Below, one piece after another: positions 9,311 through 16,707 of a DNA stretch of 49,174 bases. The position numbers and the translations under genes are program-made. The notes under the pieces are model-generated. The model saw only the letters and a list, made by a program, of their open reading frames with translations. It was not told the DNA's origin and did not search any database. This DNA is from Arthrobacter silvisoli (GTDB taxonomy: Bacteria > Actinomycetota > Actinomycetes > Actinomycetales > Micrococcaceae), in NCBI RefSeq assembly GCF_003369445.1, contig NZ_QRCU01000071.1:1-49174 (forward strand). The letters are read 5' to 3'. How positions within the stretch are numbered: position 1 is the first letter of the stretch; the number at the start of each line of letters is the position of its first letter.

Positions 9311-9562
9311 TTACATGGGGTCGGGCCAGTTGCCGATGGCCTGGGCGCGCATCGGATCAGGCCAGTTGCCAATGGCCTGGGCGCGCATCGGATCAGGCCA
9401 GTTACCGATGGCCTGCGAGCGCATGGGATCGGGCCAATTGCCGATGCTGAGCACTGTATGGATGGCGTCTGCTACAGGGGCTGCAGAGATGACGGCCGGA
9501 GCCGCTGCCGTGAATGCAAGAGCGCCCGCCAAGGCGACAGATGCAGCGATCTTCTTGAACAT
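9311..9562 (-). CDS. Secreted precursor with four tandem IGNWPDPM peptides (candidate pheromone)
   Basis: An 83-residue protein. The N-terminus MFKK followed by an Ala-rich hydrophobic stretch (5-25) and a PVADA motif (29-33) is a Sec signal peptide, with likely cleavage after A33 or A28. The mature part is almost only repeats: IGNWPDPM at 40-47, 52-59, 64-71 and 76-83, separated by R(S/A)QA linkers; the last copy is the C-terminus. All four octapeptides are identical although their codons differ, and the only residue change lies in a linker (S49 against A). The ATG at 9562 has GAGGGAA six bases upstream. The gene has its own terminator and is divergent from an XRE-TPR protein gene 140 bases away. 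I infer a multi-copy signalling-peptide precursor. Alternatives: a secreted repeat protein, or a small antimicrobial. I know no named family. Confidence 0.85.
   Translation of the reverse strand: MFKKIAASVALAGALAFTAAAPAVISAAPVADAIHTVLSIGNWPDPMRSQAIGNWPDPMRAQAIGNWPDPMRAQAIGNWPDPM
9314..9445 (-). repeat. 36-bp coding tandem repeat (3.7 copies)
   Basis: The four cores are at 9445-9422, 9409-9386, 9373-9350 and 9337-9314 (minus strand), with period 36 bases. Within the cores the copies vary at the third base of the Ile, Gly, Asn, both Pro and Asp codons, all silent. The linker differs by one residue (TCG Ser against GCC Ala). Confidence 0.95.
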
Positions 9563-9614
9563 GGTTTTCCCTCGATGCGAGTCGGATTCGTTATGGAAAT
9601 TAGTGCGGTCCCTG

Positions 9615-9654
9615 TTGACACACATTGTAAAATGTTTTCCACAGAGGCTGTCAA
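9615..9654. promoter_or_regulatory. Divergent promoter/operator between peptide and receptor genes
   Basis: This stretch of the 140-base gap holds a perfect palindrome ACATT-GTAA-AATGT (9622-9635), flanked by TTGACA (9615-9620) and its inverse TGTCAA (9649-9654). Read on the minus strand, TTGACA at 9654-9649 and TACAAT at 9629-9624 make a promoter for the peptide gene, with a long 19-base spacer. The palindrome overlaps that -10, as expected for an autoregulated operator. No equally good + strand promoter for the receptor is visible. Confidence 0.6.
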
Positions 9655-9702
9655 GGGCAACCCGCTAAGGCAGCGCTAAAGCACCAAATCTAGGAGGACG
9701 CG

Positions 9703-10980
9703 GTGGGCAACGGATTCGGAGAAAAGCTCCGTGCCGAACGGCTCGAAAGGGGACTGACCCAGGCCGAACTGGGCAAGGACCTCTACTCCCCCAGTTACAT
9801 CTCCCTGCTGGAGACGGGCCGCCGCGAACCTACTGCCGAGGTTATCGAAGAACTGGCCCGTCGGCTCGAGCTGGCGCCCAAGGCCCTGGAAGCCTGGAGC
9901 CAGCCTGTATCCGTCAGCGACGCCGAATACGTGCTCGCCGGCCTCTATGCCCGGCAGGCCTGGGACCTCCGGGACTACCCGCTGGCGGCAAGCCACGCGG
10001 CGGCAGCGGCACAGATCGCCTTGGAAGCCCGCAACACCAGCGCCTGGTGGAACATGACCTACATGCAGGCCGAATGCGTCATGAAGCAGGGCCAGCTCAA
10101 GGAGTGCCAGAAGATCATCCAGCATCTGCTGGAGCACCCCATGGCCACCGAATCGGCGGGCCTTGGCGTGCGCGCCCGCCAGATGCTCGCCGCCGTCTGC
10201 CACGGCCAAGGGCAGCTGGCCACCGCCGTCGAACACGCCACCGAGGCGGTCCGGCTCAGCCAGCAGCTCCCCAAGGGCTCCACGCTCATCATCGGCGCGC
10301 ACCGTGCGCTCATCGGCGCGCTGGCCGAAAGCGGCAAGCTGGACGAGGCCTGGAAGTACTGCGAGTCCATGATGGCCCAAATGGACGAGCACTCCATGTC
10401 CCAGCTCGCGGGCGAGGTGGCCTGGGTGGTGGGCAACGTGGCCTTCATGCGGCACGACTACGCCGAGGGCATCAAGCATCACGAGCGCGCGGCGAAGCTC
10501 CTCTCCCCCGCGAACGACATCGAACTCTGGGCCCGCTTCAACAAGGCCTCGGCGGCCGTCAGGCTGTCTTCGGGCATCGTGGAACCCGAGACGCTCTCGG
10601 CCATCGAGCGTGCCGAACTCGCCCTCTCGATCGTGGGCGGCAACAAGACCGACCAGCTCGAAGTGGCGTTCATCCGCGCCCGCTGGCTCTACCTCACGGG
10701 CGACATCCTGGCCGCCGTCGCGAAGCTCCGCGAAATCCACGCGGACCGCGGCGAGCTCGCCCGGCACACCGCAGGCGAGGTGTCCTTCCTGCTCGGCAAG
10801 GCCCTCAAAGCCGCGGGCGAAAACACCGAAGCACTGATCTACCTGGAAGAAGCACAAGCGGATTTCACGGCCGCGGGTGCCGCGGACCGCGTCCAACAGG
10901 CCATGGATTCGCTGCTGGAAATCCGTCTCGCCGAACGCCGCGCCCAGGCGGCCAGCCACGCGGCAAACGGCGCGAAGTAA
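9703..10980 (+). CDS. XRE-family HTH protein with TPR-like C-terminal body (candidate RRNPP-type peptide receptor)
   Basis: A 425-residue cytoplasmic protein. Residues 8-57 are a cro/C1-type helix-turn-helix (LTQAELGKDLYSPSYISLLE, then a REPTAEVIEELARRLEL helix). Residues from about 75 to 415 are all-helical with repeating TPR-like pairs, for example YVLAGLYARQAWDLRDY, ARQMLAAVCHGQGQLATAVEHA, IGAHRALIGALAESGKLDEAW and FLLGKALKAAGENTEALIYL. HTH plus TPR is the architecture of PlcR, NprR, PrgX, Rgg and AimR (RRNPP), which bind re-imported peptides. The start is GTG 9703 with AGGAGG five bases upstream. It is divergent from the IGNWPDPM precursor. That it binds this peptide is inference; HTH-TPR regulators without peptide ligands also exist. 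Confidence 0.85.
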   Translation: MGNGFGEKLRAERLERGLTQAELGKDLYSPSYISLLETGRREPTAEVIEELARRLELAPKALEAWSQPVSVSDAEYVLAGLYARQAWDLRDYPLAASHAAAAAQIALEARNTSAWWNMTYMQAECVMKQGQLKECQKIIQHLLEHPMATESAGLGVRARQMLAAVCHGQGQLATAVEHATEAVRLSQQLPKGSTLIIGAHRALIGALAESGKLDEAWKYCESMMAQMDEHSMSQLAGEVAWVVGNVAFMRHDYAEGIKHHERAAKLLSPANDIELWARFNKASAAVRLSSGIVEPETLSAIERAELALSIVGGNKTDQLEVAFIRARWLYLTGDILAAVAKLREIHADRGELARHTAGEVSFLLGKALKAAGENTEALIYLEEAQADFTAAGAADRVQQAMDSLLEIRLAERRAQAASHAANGAK

Positions 10981-11010
10981 GCCGGCAGGACACGCAGTCA
11001 CGCAAAACCA

Positions 11011-11046
11011 GCAGGGTCCCGAAGCCAGACGGCTTCGGGACCCTGC
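11011..11046. terminator. Bidirectional terminator between receptor gene and purC
   Basis: A perfect 16-bp stem (GCAGGGTCCCGAAGCC and complement) with loop AGAC, 30 bases after the receptor stop and 24 bases after the convergent purC stop. It insulates the peptide/receptor locus on this side. Confidence 0.88.
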
Positions 11047-11070
11047 TTCAGGTGTATCAGCCTGGACGCG

Positions 11071-12006
11071 TCACGCGAAGGTGCGTCCGGTGAGCTTCTC
11101 GTAGGCTTCGACGTAACGGGCGCGGGTGCGTTCGACGACGTCGGCCGGCAGCGCGGGCGGCGGGGCGTCGGAGGCGCGGTCCCAGCCCGATTCGGCGGAG
11201 GTCAGCCAGTCCCGGACGTACTGCTTGTCGAAGGACGGCTGTGCCTTGCCCGGTTCGTAGCTCGCGGCGTCCCAGAAGCGGGAGGAGTCCGGGGTGAGGA
11301 CCTCGTCGCCCAGGGTGATGACGCCGCTGGCCGCGTCCACGCCGAACTCCACCTTGGTGTCGGCCAGGATGATGCCTCGTCCGCGGGCGATCTCCTCAGC
11401 CTTGGTGTAGATGGCAAGCGTGAGTTCGCGGAGCCGGTCGGCAACGTCCGGACCGACCGCGTCCACCACGGCCTCGAAGGTGATGTTCTCGTCGTGCTCG
11501 CCCACCTCGGCCTTGGCGGACGGGGTGAAGATGGCCTCGGCCAGGCGTGAACCGTCCACCAGGCCCTCCGGCAAAGGGATGCTGCACACGGTGCGGGACT
11601 GCTTGTATTCGGCCAGGCCGGAGCCCGTGAGGTAGCCACGGGCGATGCACTCGACCGGGAACATATCCAGCTTCTTGCAGATCATCGCCCGGCCTTCGAC
11701 GGCTTCCGGAACGCCTCCGGCCACGGTGGAGGCCAGCACGTGGTGTTCCACGCCGAGCTGCTCGAACCACCACAGGCTCAGCTGGGTGAGGATGCGGCCC
11801 TTGTCCGGGATTTCACTGGAGAGGACATGGTCGTAGGCGCTGATCCGGTCGCTGGCAACAACCAGGACGCAGTCCTGGCCCAGCTGTTCCCTGATGGATT
11901 CGTCCGCCGGGACGTAGAGGTCACGGACCTTTCCGGAGTACACATGCTTCCAGCCCGGAAGGTCGAGGGTCTTCGCGGCGAAGCCGCCGGTGTTGAGTTC
12001 AGTCAT
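11071..12006 (-). CDS. purC: SAICAR synthetase (phosphoribosylaminoimidazole-succinocarboxamide synthase)
   Basis: A 311-residue enzyme of de novo purine synthesis that joins CAIR and aspartate using ATP. Features: N-terminal YSGKVRDLY nucleotide-binding segment, ASDRISAYD, the [16 protein letters not shown] helix, [17 protein letters not shown], and the LADTKVEFG segment late in the protein. Length is that of the long actinobacterial/yeast-like form. It follows purD with a two-base gap, so the two are one operon. The purine synthesis genes lie 25 kb from the purine degradation block and are not obviously linked to it. Confidence 0.96.
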   Translation of the reverse strand: MTELNTGGFAAKTLDLPGWKHVYSGKVRDLYVPADESIREQLGQDCVLVVASDRISAYDHVLSSEIPDKGRILTQLSLWWFEQLGVEHHVLASTVAGGVPEAVEGRAMICKKLDMFPVECIARGYLTGSGLAEYKQSRTVCSIPLPEGLVDGSRLAEAIFTPSAKAEVGEHDENITFEAVVDAVGPDVADRLRELTLAIYTKAEEIARGRGIILADTKVEFGVDAASGVITLGDEVLTPDSSRFWDAASYEPGKAQPSFDKQYVRDWLTSAESGWDRASDAPPPALPADVVERTRARYVEAYEKLTGRTFA

Positions 12007-12008
12007 GG

Positions 12009-13316
12009 TCAGCGCTTCACCGCCGGAATAATGCCGGTGTTGGTGGACACCCGGATTTCGCCGCGGGCCGCCTTGCCGGCGATGTCCGTGCGGTACTGGC
12101 TGCCTTCGAGCTGGACCAGTTCGACGCCGTCGTACGCCCGTTCGCGGGCTTCCACCAGGTCGCTGCCGAGCGCCACCACGGCGAGCACGCGCCCGCCGGC
12201 GGAGACCACGCGGCCTTCCTCGTCCAGCGTAGTGCCGGCGTGGATGACGTGGACGCCTTCAAGGCTTTCGGCCTTCTTCAGTCCTGTGATGCGGTCGCCG
12301 GTACGCGGGGTGTCCGGGTAGTTTTCGGCGGCGACGACGACGGCGACAGCGGAGTCCTTGGACCAGCGCAACTCTTCCGCGGTGTCCAGTTCGCCCTTGG
12401 CAGCTGCCAGCATCAGGGACCCGAGGGGCGTCTTGAGGCGGGCCAGGACGGCCTGCGTTTCCGGGTCGCCGAAGCGGACGTTGAATTCGATGACGCGGGT
12501 GCCGCGCGAGGTGAGGGCCAGGCCGCAGTAGAGCACGCCGACGAAGGGAGTGCCGCGGCGGGCCATTTCGTCCACGGTGGGCTGGGCCACGCGGTCGATG
12601 ACTTCCTGGACCAGGCCTTCGGGCGCCCAGTCGAGCGGGGTATAGGCGCCCATGCCGCCGGTGTTGGGGCCCTCGTCGTTGTCGAAGATGCGCTTGAAGT
12701 CCTGGGCCGGGGACAGCGGCACGGTGGTGCGGCCGTCGCAGAGGACGAAGAGGGAGACCTCGGGGCCGTCCAGGAATTCCTCGATGACCACGGTTCCGCC
12801 GGCGTCGAAGCAGGCCTGGGCGTGGGCCAGGGCCTCGGCACGATCGTTGGTGACCACCACGCCCTTACCGGCAGCAAGGCCATCGTCCTTCACCACGTGC
12901 GGGGCGCCGAAGGTGTCCAGCGCGTCTGCGGCTTCCTCGGCATTGGTGGCGACGCGGGCCATCGCGGTGGGCACGCCGGCTTCGGCCATGACCTCCTTGG
13001 CGAAGGCCTTGGACGCCTCGAGCTGGGCTGCGGCCTTGCTGGGGCCGAACACGGGGATGCCGGCTTCGCGCACGGCGTCGGACACGCCCGCGGCGAGCGG
13101 GGCCTCGGGACCGACGACCACCAGGTCCACCGCGAGCTTGCGGGCCAGCTGCGCGACGGCGGCGGGATCGTTGCCGTCAATGGCGTGCGTGGGAACCAGC
13201 TTGGCGATGCCGGCGTTGCCCGGAGCCGCGTGGACCTCGGACACGTTGGGATCTTCGAGCAGGGAGCGGACAATGGCGTGTTCGCGGCCGCCGGGGCCAA
13301 TGACGAGTACCTTCAC
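12009..13316 (-). CDS. purD: Phosphoribosylamine-glycine ligase (GAR synthetase)
   Basis: A 435-residue ATP-grasp enzyme for the second step of purine synthesis. N-terminal VLVIGPGGREHAIV, then VVVGPEAPLAAGVSD, the ATP-grasp loop LAAGKGVVV, and EFNVRFGDPETQ with the metal-binding acidic residues. I chose GTG 13316, which gives MKVLVIGPGG and has GGAG five bases upstream, over the TTG at 13325. First gene of purD-purC. No promoter stands out in the 80 bases upstream. Confidence 0.95.
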   Translation of the reverse strand: MKVLVIGPGGREHAIVRSLLEDPNVSEVHAAPGNAGIAKLVPTHAIDGNDPAAVAQLARKLAVDLVVVGPEAPLAAGVSDAVREAGIPVFGPSKAAAQLEASKAFAKEVMAEAGVPTAMARVATNAEEAADALDTFGAPHVVKDDGLAAGKGVVVTNDRAEALAHAQACFDAGGTVVIEEFLDGPEVSLFVLCDGRTTVPLSPAQDFKRIFDNDEGPNTGGMGAYTPLDWAPEGLVQEVIDRVAQPTVDEMARRGTPFVGVLYCGLALTSRGTRVIEFNVRFGDPETQAVLARLKTPLGSLMLAAAKGELDTAEELRWSKDSAVAVVVAAENYPDTPRTGDRITGLKKAESLEGVHVIHAGTTLDEEGRVVSAGGRVLAVVALGSDLVEARERAYDGVELVQLEGSQYRTDIAGKAARGEIRVSTNTGIIPAVKR

Positions 13317-13395
13317 AGTCTCCAAGGGTACTTTGTGCGGCCTGCCCGGACCTAAGCGGTGTCGCGGTTGCGGCCTACAATCCGACGTTAAAGGC

Positions 13396-13430
13396 CGGAG
13401 AGCATGCCCGCTGCCCGGGCATGCTCTCCG
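13396..13430 (-). terminator. Terminator of the sugar-porter MFS gene
   Basis: A perfect 15-bp stem CGGAGAGCATGCCCG with a five-base loop. It lies between the MFS stop (13449) and purD and separates the two minus-strand units. On the minus strand it is followed by GCCTTTAAC. Confidence 0.82.
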
Positions 13431-13448
13431 TGGTGTGGTGCTTGGGAC

Positions 13449-14882
13449 TCAGCCCTTCGCCGCCGGAACCCCGCCGCGAACGGCGGGAACCCCGCGGGAT
13501 TCCCAGCTGCCGCCGTTTTCCCAGAAGATCCGGATGTCCTCAAGGTTGCGACCCTTGGTTTCGGCGGCCAGGCGGCGTACGAAGAAGAATGCAGCCACGG
13601 CCAGGGCACCGAAGACGGCGAAGGTACCGGCCCCGCCCAGGCGCTGGAGCATGGTGAGGAAGAACGCGGACACCACCACGTTGGCGATCAGGTCGGAGGT
13701 GAGCATGGTGCTCGCGCCGAGGGAGCGGAGCCGCGCCGGGAAGCTCTCGCCGGCATAGACCCACACCAAGGCGCCGAAGCCGAAGGTGAAGCCCACGGTG
13801 AAGAGCAGGACGCCGAGGAAACCGAGCACCGTGAGCGCACCGCCGAAGGACTGGCCGGCCAGGAAGACGCCGATCAGCAGCGCATTGGCCACCACCATCA
13901 TGCCGATGCCGCCGAGCAGGATCGGGCGCCGGCCCACCTTGTCGACGAGGGCAAGGGAGACGAACACGGCCACGAGGGAGGCGGCCTGTACCAGTGCGGG
14001 CAGGAGCAGCAGGGCCTCGTTGCCGCTGAAACCCATGGCTTCGAAGATGCGCGGGCTGTAGTAGACCACTGCGTTGATGCCGGTGATCTGAATGAAGAAG
14101 CCCAGGCCCACCACGAACACGGTGGCGCGCAGGAAGGGCCGTCGGAGCATCTCCTTGACCGCTCCGGACTTCCGTCCGCCGGATTCCTCGGCGAGCGCGG
14201 CGCGCATGCCCTCGATCTCGGCGTCGATGTCGGACTCCGGTTCGATGGTGGTGAGGGTGCGTCGGGCTTCCTCGAAGCGGCCCTTCATGACGTACCAGCG
14301 CGGGGTGTCCGGGAGCCGCAGGAGGATGGCGAGCACGGCCACCGCGGGGACCGCCGCCAGGCCCAGCATCCAGCGCCACTCGCCGGTGGAGGACAGCGCC
14401 CAGGAGGCGATGTAGCCCAGGATGATGCCGATGACGGTGGCAACCTGGTAGGCGACGAGCATGGCGCCGCGCACCTTGGCCGGCGAGCTCTCGGCGACGA
14501 AGACGGGCACGACCACCACGGAGATGCCGATGGTCAGGCCCAGGAACAGGCGGGCGACCATCAGCACCGGGATGCCGGGAGCGAATGCGCTCAGCAGGGC
14601 GAAGGCTGCGTAGGACGCGGCGACCGCCACCATGGACGCCTTGCGTCCGATGCGGTTGGAGAGCCAGCCGCCCACCAGAGCGCCGAGGACTTCGCCGACG
14701 ACGACGGCGGTGGTCACCATTTCCTGGTCGCTCGTGGAGAGGTGGAATTCCTTGGTCAGGAACAGCAGGGCGCCGGCGATGTTGGACAGGTCGTAGCCGT
14801 AGATCACGCCGACGGCGGCAGCCGTCGCGCCGATCAGGAGGCCGAGCCGCGGGGTGCTGCGCAGGTCATTCAGGAGAGACAT
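13449..14882 (-). CDS. MFS transporter, sugar porter family
   Basis: A 477-residue twelve-helix proton symporter of the sugar porter family. Signature segments: GYDLSNIAGALLF in helix 1, GGWLSNRIGRKASM after helix 2, ARLFLGLTIGISVVVVPVFVAESSPAKVRG, LPDTPRWYVMKGR before the central loop, QITGINAVVYYSP in helix 7, and DKVGRRPILLGG. These are the family's conserved motifs, including the QxxGxN sugar-contact region. The C-terminus carries a short repeated tail (RGVPAVRGGVPAAKG). ATG 14882 has GAGGAC upstream. It is divergent from a GntR regulator with two operators between them, so a substrate-induced uptake system is likely. The sugar or polyol is not predictable. Confidence 0.92.
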   Translation of the reverse strand: MSLLNDLRSTPRLGLLIGATAAAVGVIYGYDLSNIAGALLFLTKEFHLSTSDQEMVTTAVVVGEVLGALVGGWLSNRIGRKASMVAVAASYAAFALLSAFAPGIPVLMVARLFLGLTIGISVVVVPVFVAESSPAKVRGAMLVAYQVATVIGIILGYIASWALSSTGEWRWMLGLAAVPAVAVLAILLRLPDTPRWYVMKGRFEEARRTLTTIEPESDIDAEIEGMRAALAEESGGRKSGAVKEMLRRPFLRATVFVVGLGFFIQITGINAVVYYSPRIFEAMGFSGNEALLLLPALVQAASLVAVFVSLALVDKVGRRPILLGGIGMMVVANALLIGVFLAGQSFGGALTVLGFLGVLLFTVGFTFGFGALVWVYAGESFPARLRSLGASTMLTSDLIANVVVSAFFLTMLQRLGGAGTFAVFGALAVAAFFFVRRLAAETKGRNLEDIRIFWENGGSWESRGVPAVRGGVPAAKG

Positions 14883-14917
14883 CGGTGTCCTCGGGGTCTG
14901 GGAGACAAAGGGCTAAA

Positions 14918-14931
14918 TTGGTGTAGACCAA
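14918..14931. promoter_or_regulatory. GntR operator 1
   Basis: TTGGTGTAGACCAA, an inverted repeat with the GGTCTA-type half site typical of HutC-subfamily GntR regulators. It lies 36-49 bases upstream of the MFS start. Confidence 0.75.
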
Positions 14932-14940
14932 CCTGCACAA

Positions 14941-14958
14941 GATTGGCATAGACCAATC
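14941..14958. promoter_or_regulatory. GntR operator 2
   Basis: GATTGGCATAGACCAATC, an 18-bp near-perfect palindrome. Its centre is 25 bases from operator 1, and both share TTGG-N6-CCAA with TAGACCAA on the right arm. It sits 27-44 bases before the regulator start, so it likely controls both genes. Confidence 0.78.
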
Positions 14959-14984
14959 TGGCCGTCAAGGGTTAAGATCGGTCG

Positions 14985-15698
14985 GTGAGCGAACTGCCGA
15001 AGTACTACGTCTACAAAATGCGCATCCTGGAGATGATCGCGGACCTGCCACCGGGCACCCTCATCCCCACCGAGCGCACCCTCGCGCTGGACTTCGGCAC
15101 CTCCCGCACCACCGTCCGCAAGGCCATCGGCGAACTCGTCGCCGAAGGCAGGCTCACCCGAACCCAGGGCTCGGGCACCTACACGGGCGGGCCAAAGATC
15201 ACGCACGTTCGGCAGCTGACCTCTTTCACTGAGGATGCGCAGGCAATCGGCTACACCCCGTCGTCGGAAATCCTGGAAATCGAGCAGCTCCACGTGGACG
15301 CGAGCCACGCCGTGGAGGCCGGGCACATGCAGCTCACGCCGGGCGCACCTTTCGTGCGAATCCAGCGCGTCCGGCTGGGCAACGGGGAACCGCTGGGCTT
15401 GGAAACCGCATGCATCCCTGGCGAACTGGAAGGATTCGAGGAGCGATTGCGGGAACGCGGTTCGCTGTACGCGACCCTCCGCGAAGACTTCGGCATCCGG
15501 ATCACCGAGGTGGAGGACGGCGTCGAGACGTACCTCGCGGGCCCCGAGGAGGCCCGCCTCCTCAAGGTCGAGATGGGCTCGCCGCTCCTGCGGATCGACC
15601 GCACCGGATTCGACGACGGCGGCAGGGTGGTCGAGTGGACCGTCGGCCGTTTCTGCGGGGACCGTTTCCGCTTCGTCGCGCGCACGCGGGCGGCCTGA
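14985..15698 (+). CDS. GntR family regulator, HutC subfamily
   Basis: A 237-residue repressor-type regulator. Residues 1-70 form a winged helix (LIPTERTLALDFGTSRTTVRKAIGELVAEGRLTRTQGSGTY). Residues from about 85 on form a UTRA ligand domain (TSFTEDAQAIGYTPSSEIL, then PFVRIQRVRLGNGEPLGLETACIP, and LLRIDRTGFDDGGRVVEWTVGRFCGDRFRF). UTRA domains bind the substrate or a phosphorylated product of the regulated pathway. GTG 14985 starts the protein at SELPKYY; the ribosome site is weak. Divergent from the sugar-porter gene with two matching operators, so local control is a confident inference. Confidence 0.92.
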   Translation: MSELPKYYVYKMRILEMIADLPPGTLIPTERTLALDFGTSRTTVRKAIGELVAEGRLTRTQGSGTYTGGPKITHVRQLTSFTEDAQAIGYTPSSEILEIEQLHVDASHAVEAGHMQLTPGAPFVRIQRVRLGNGEPLGLETACIPGELEGFEERLRERGSLYATLREDFGIRITEVEDGVETYLAGPEEARLLKVEMGSPLLRIDRTGFDDGGRVVEWTVGRFCGDRFRFVARTRAA

Positions 15699-15756
15699 CG
15701 CGCGGCCGACGGCGCCAGGCCGCCGTCGGGATTTAGCATCATCGGGTTAACTGCGG

Positions 15757-15797
15757 AAGGCCGCCGCCCTCCGGGATTCCGGAGGTGCGACGGCCTT
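15757..15797. terminator. Bidirectional terminator
   Basis: An imperfect hairpin: AAGGCCG pairs with CGGCCTT and CCTCCGG with CCGGAGG, separated by a small internal bulge. It is shared by the convergent GntR gene and the flavin reductase gene. Confidence 0.7.
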
Positions 15798-15822
15798 GCT
15801 GGTGAGCGGGAACGACAGTGCC

Positions 15823-16347
15823 CTAGAACGTCCAGGGCATCGCGTCGTGGTTGAAGTCCCGGAAAGATCCGAACTTGCCGGCGTTGAAGGCCAGGCCTTC
15901 GCCGTCGCGGTCCCGGCAGGACACCACCTGGCCGAAGAAGACCTGGTGGTCGCCGATGTCGTACTGGTGGACCACCTTGCACTCTGCCTGCGAGAGCGCC
16001 CCGGCCACCACGGACAGCCCGCCCCCGGTGGTGTCGAAGGAGCCGGCTTCGAAGCGGGCCCCGCCGCGGGTGGCGAACTGCCGGGCCACGGCCTCCTGCT
16101 TGGCGCCGAGGATGGAGATCGCGAACTTTCCGCTGGCCAGCACGGCGTCGCCGGTGCGGGTGTTGAAGTTCAGCGAAATCATCAGGATGGGCGGGTCCAG
16201 GCTGATGGAGGTGAGCGAGTTGATGGTCATGCCGTACTGCTCGCCGTCGTGCTCCGTGGTCACCACGGCCACGCCGGTGAGGAAGCGGCCCATGGTCCGG
16301 CGCATGGCCAGGCCGTCGGGCTCGGCGAAGACTGCTGGAGTGACCAT
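15823..16347 (-). CDS. Flavin reductase (HpaC-like), monooxygenase partner
   Basis: A 174-residue flavin:NAD(P)H reductase-like protein that would supply reduced FAD or FMN to the HpaB-type oxygenase two genes upstream. Conserved segments: RRTMGRFLTGVAVVTTEHDG, MTINSLTSISLDPPILMISLNFNTRT, FAISILGAKQEAVARQFATRGGARF and GDHQVFFGQVV. It is the last gene of the operon and starts one base after the cupin stop. Two-component partners are usually encoded together, which supports the assignment. Confidence 0.9.
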   Translation of the reverse strand: MVTPAVFAEPDGLAMRRTMGRFLTGVAVVTTEHDGEQYGMTINSLTSISLDPPILMISLNFNTRTGDAVLASGKFAISILGAKQEAVARQFATRGGARFEAGSFDTTGGGLSVVAGALSQAECKVVHQYDIGDHQVFFGQVVSCRDRDGEGLAFNAGKFGSFRDFNHDAMPWTF

Positions 16348-16348
16348 G

Positions 16349-16705
16349 TCAGTTCTTTCCGTCCTGGTAGTAGCGCACTTCGAACATCTTGGCCCCGGTT
16401 TCCGAGATCCACGGCCCGTGTTCCATGCCCGGCGGGCGGGTGGCCCAGTCGCCTGCCTTGAAGGTCCTGCCCAGGCGCTGGTCCACGAAGGAACCTTCGA
16501 AGATGAAGACCTCTTCCCAGAAATCGTGGGTCAGGGCGCCGTTGGGCGAGGTATCCGTACCCGGTTCGAACTTCAGGATCCGGGTGACGGAGTCGTTGGA
16601 GTCGTCCCGGGCCAGGATGGCCTCGGACAGGCCCTCGATGTGCGGAGTGCACGGGGTGAACTCCACGGAGGAGGTGGGGGTGAATTCGAACTCCGGCTTG
16701 GCCAT
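16349..16705 (-). CDS. Cupin-domain protein
   Basis: A 118-residue single-domain cupin. Candidate metal ligands lie in THDFWEEVFIFEG (motif 1: His and two Glu) and PPGMEHGPW (motif 2: His). Small cupins in catabolic operons act as dioxygenases, isomerases or hydrolases; this one cannot be assigned more closely. ATG 16705 lies two bases after the HpaB stop, and its stop is one base from the flavin reductase start, so translation is coupled. It may act on the ring-hydroxylated product of the monooxygenase (inference). Confidence 0.85.
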   Translation of the reverse strand: MAKPEFEFTPTSSVEFTPCTPHIEGLSEAILARDDSNDSVTRILKFEPGTDTSPNGALTHDFWEEVFIFEGSFVDQRLGRTFKAGDWATRPPGMEHGPWISETGAKMFEVRYYQDGKN

Positions 16706-16707
16706 GG

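Noticed and set aside
9314..9445. CRISPR-like appearance of the 36-bp repeats
   Set aside because: There are no spacers: linkers are repeated too, the array is in frame inside a gene, and no cas genes are present.
9315..9668. Plus-strand open frame reading the repeat as GSGQLPM units
   Set aside because: It also shows conserved repeats because its wobble bases coincide with those of the minus frame, but it has no ribosome site, no signal peptide and no terminator. The minus frame has all three.
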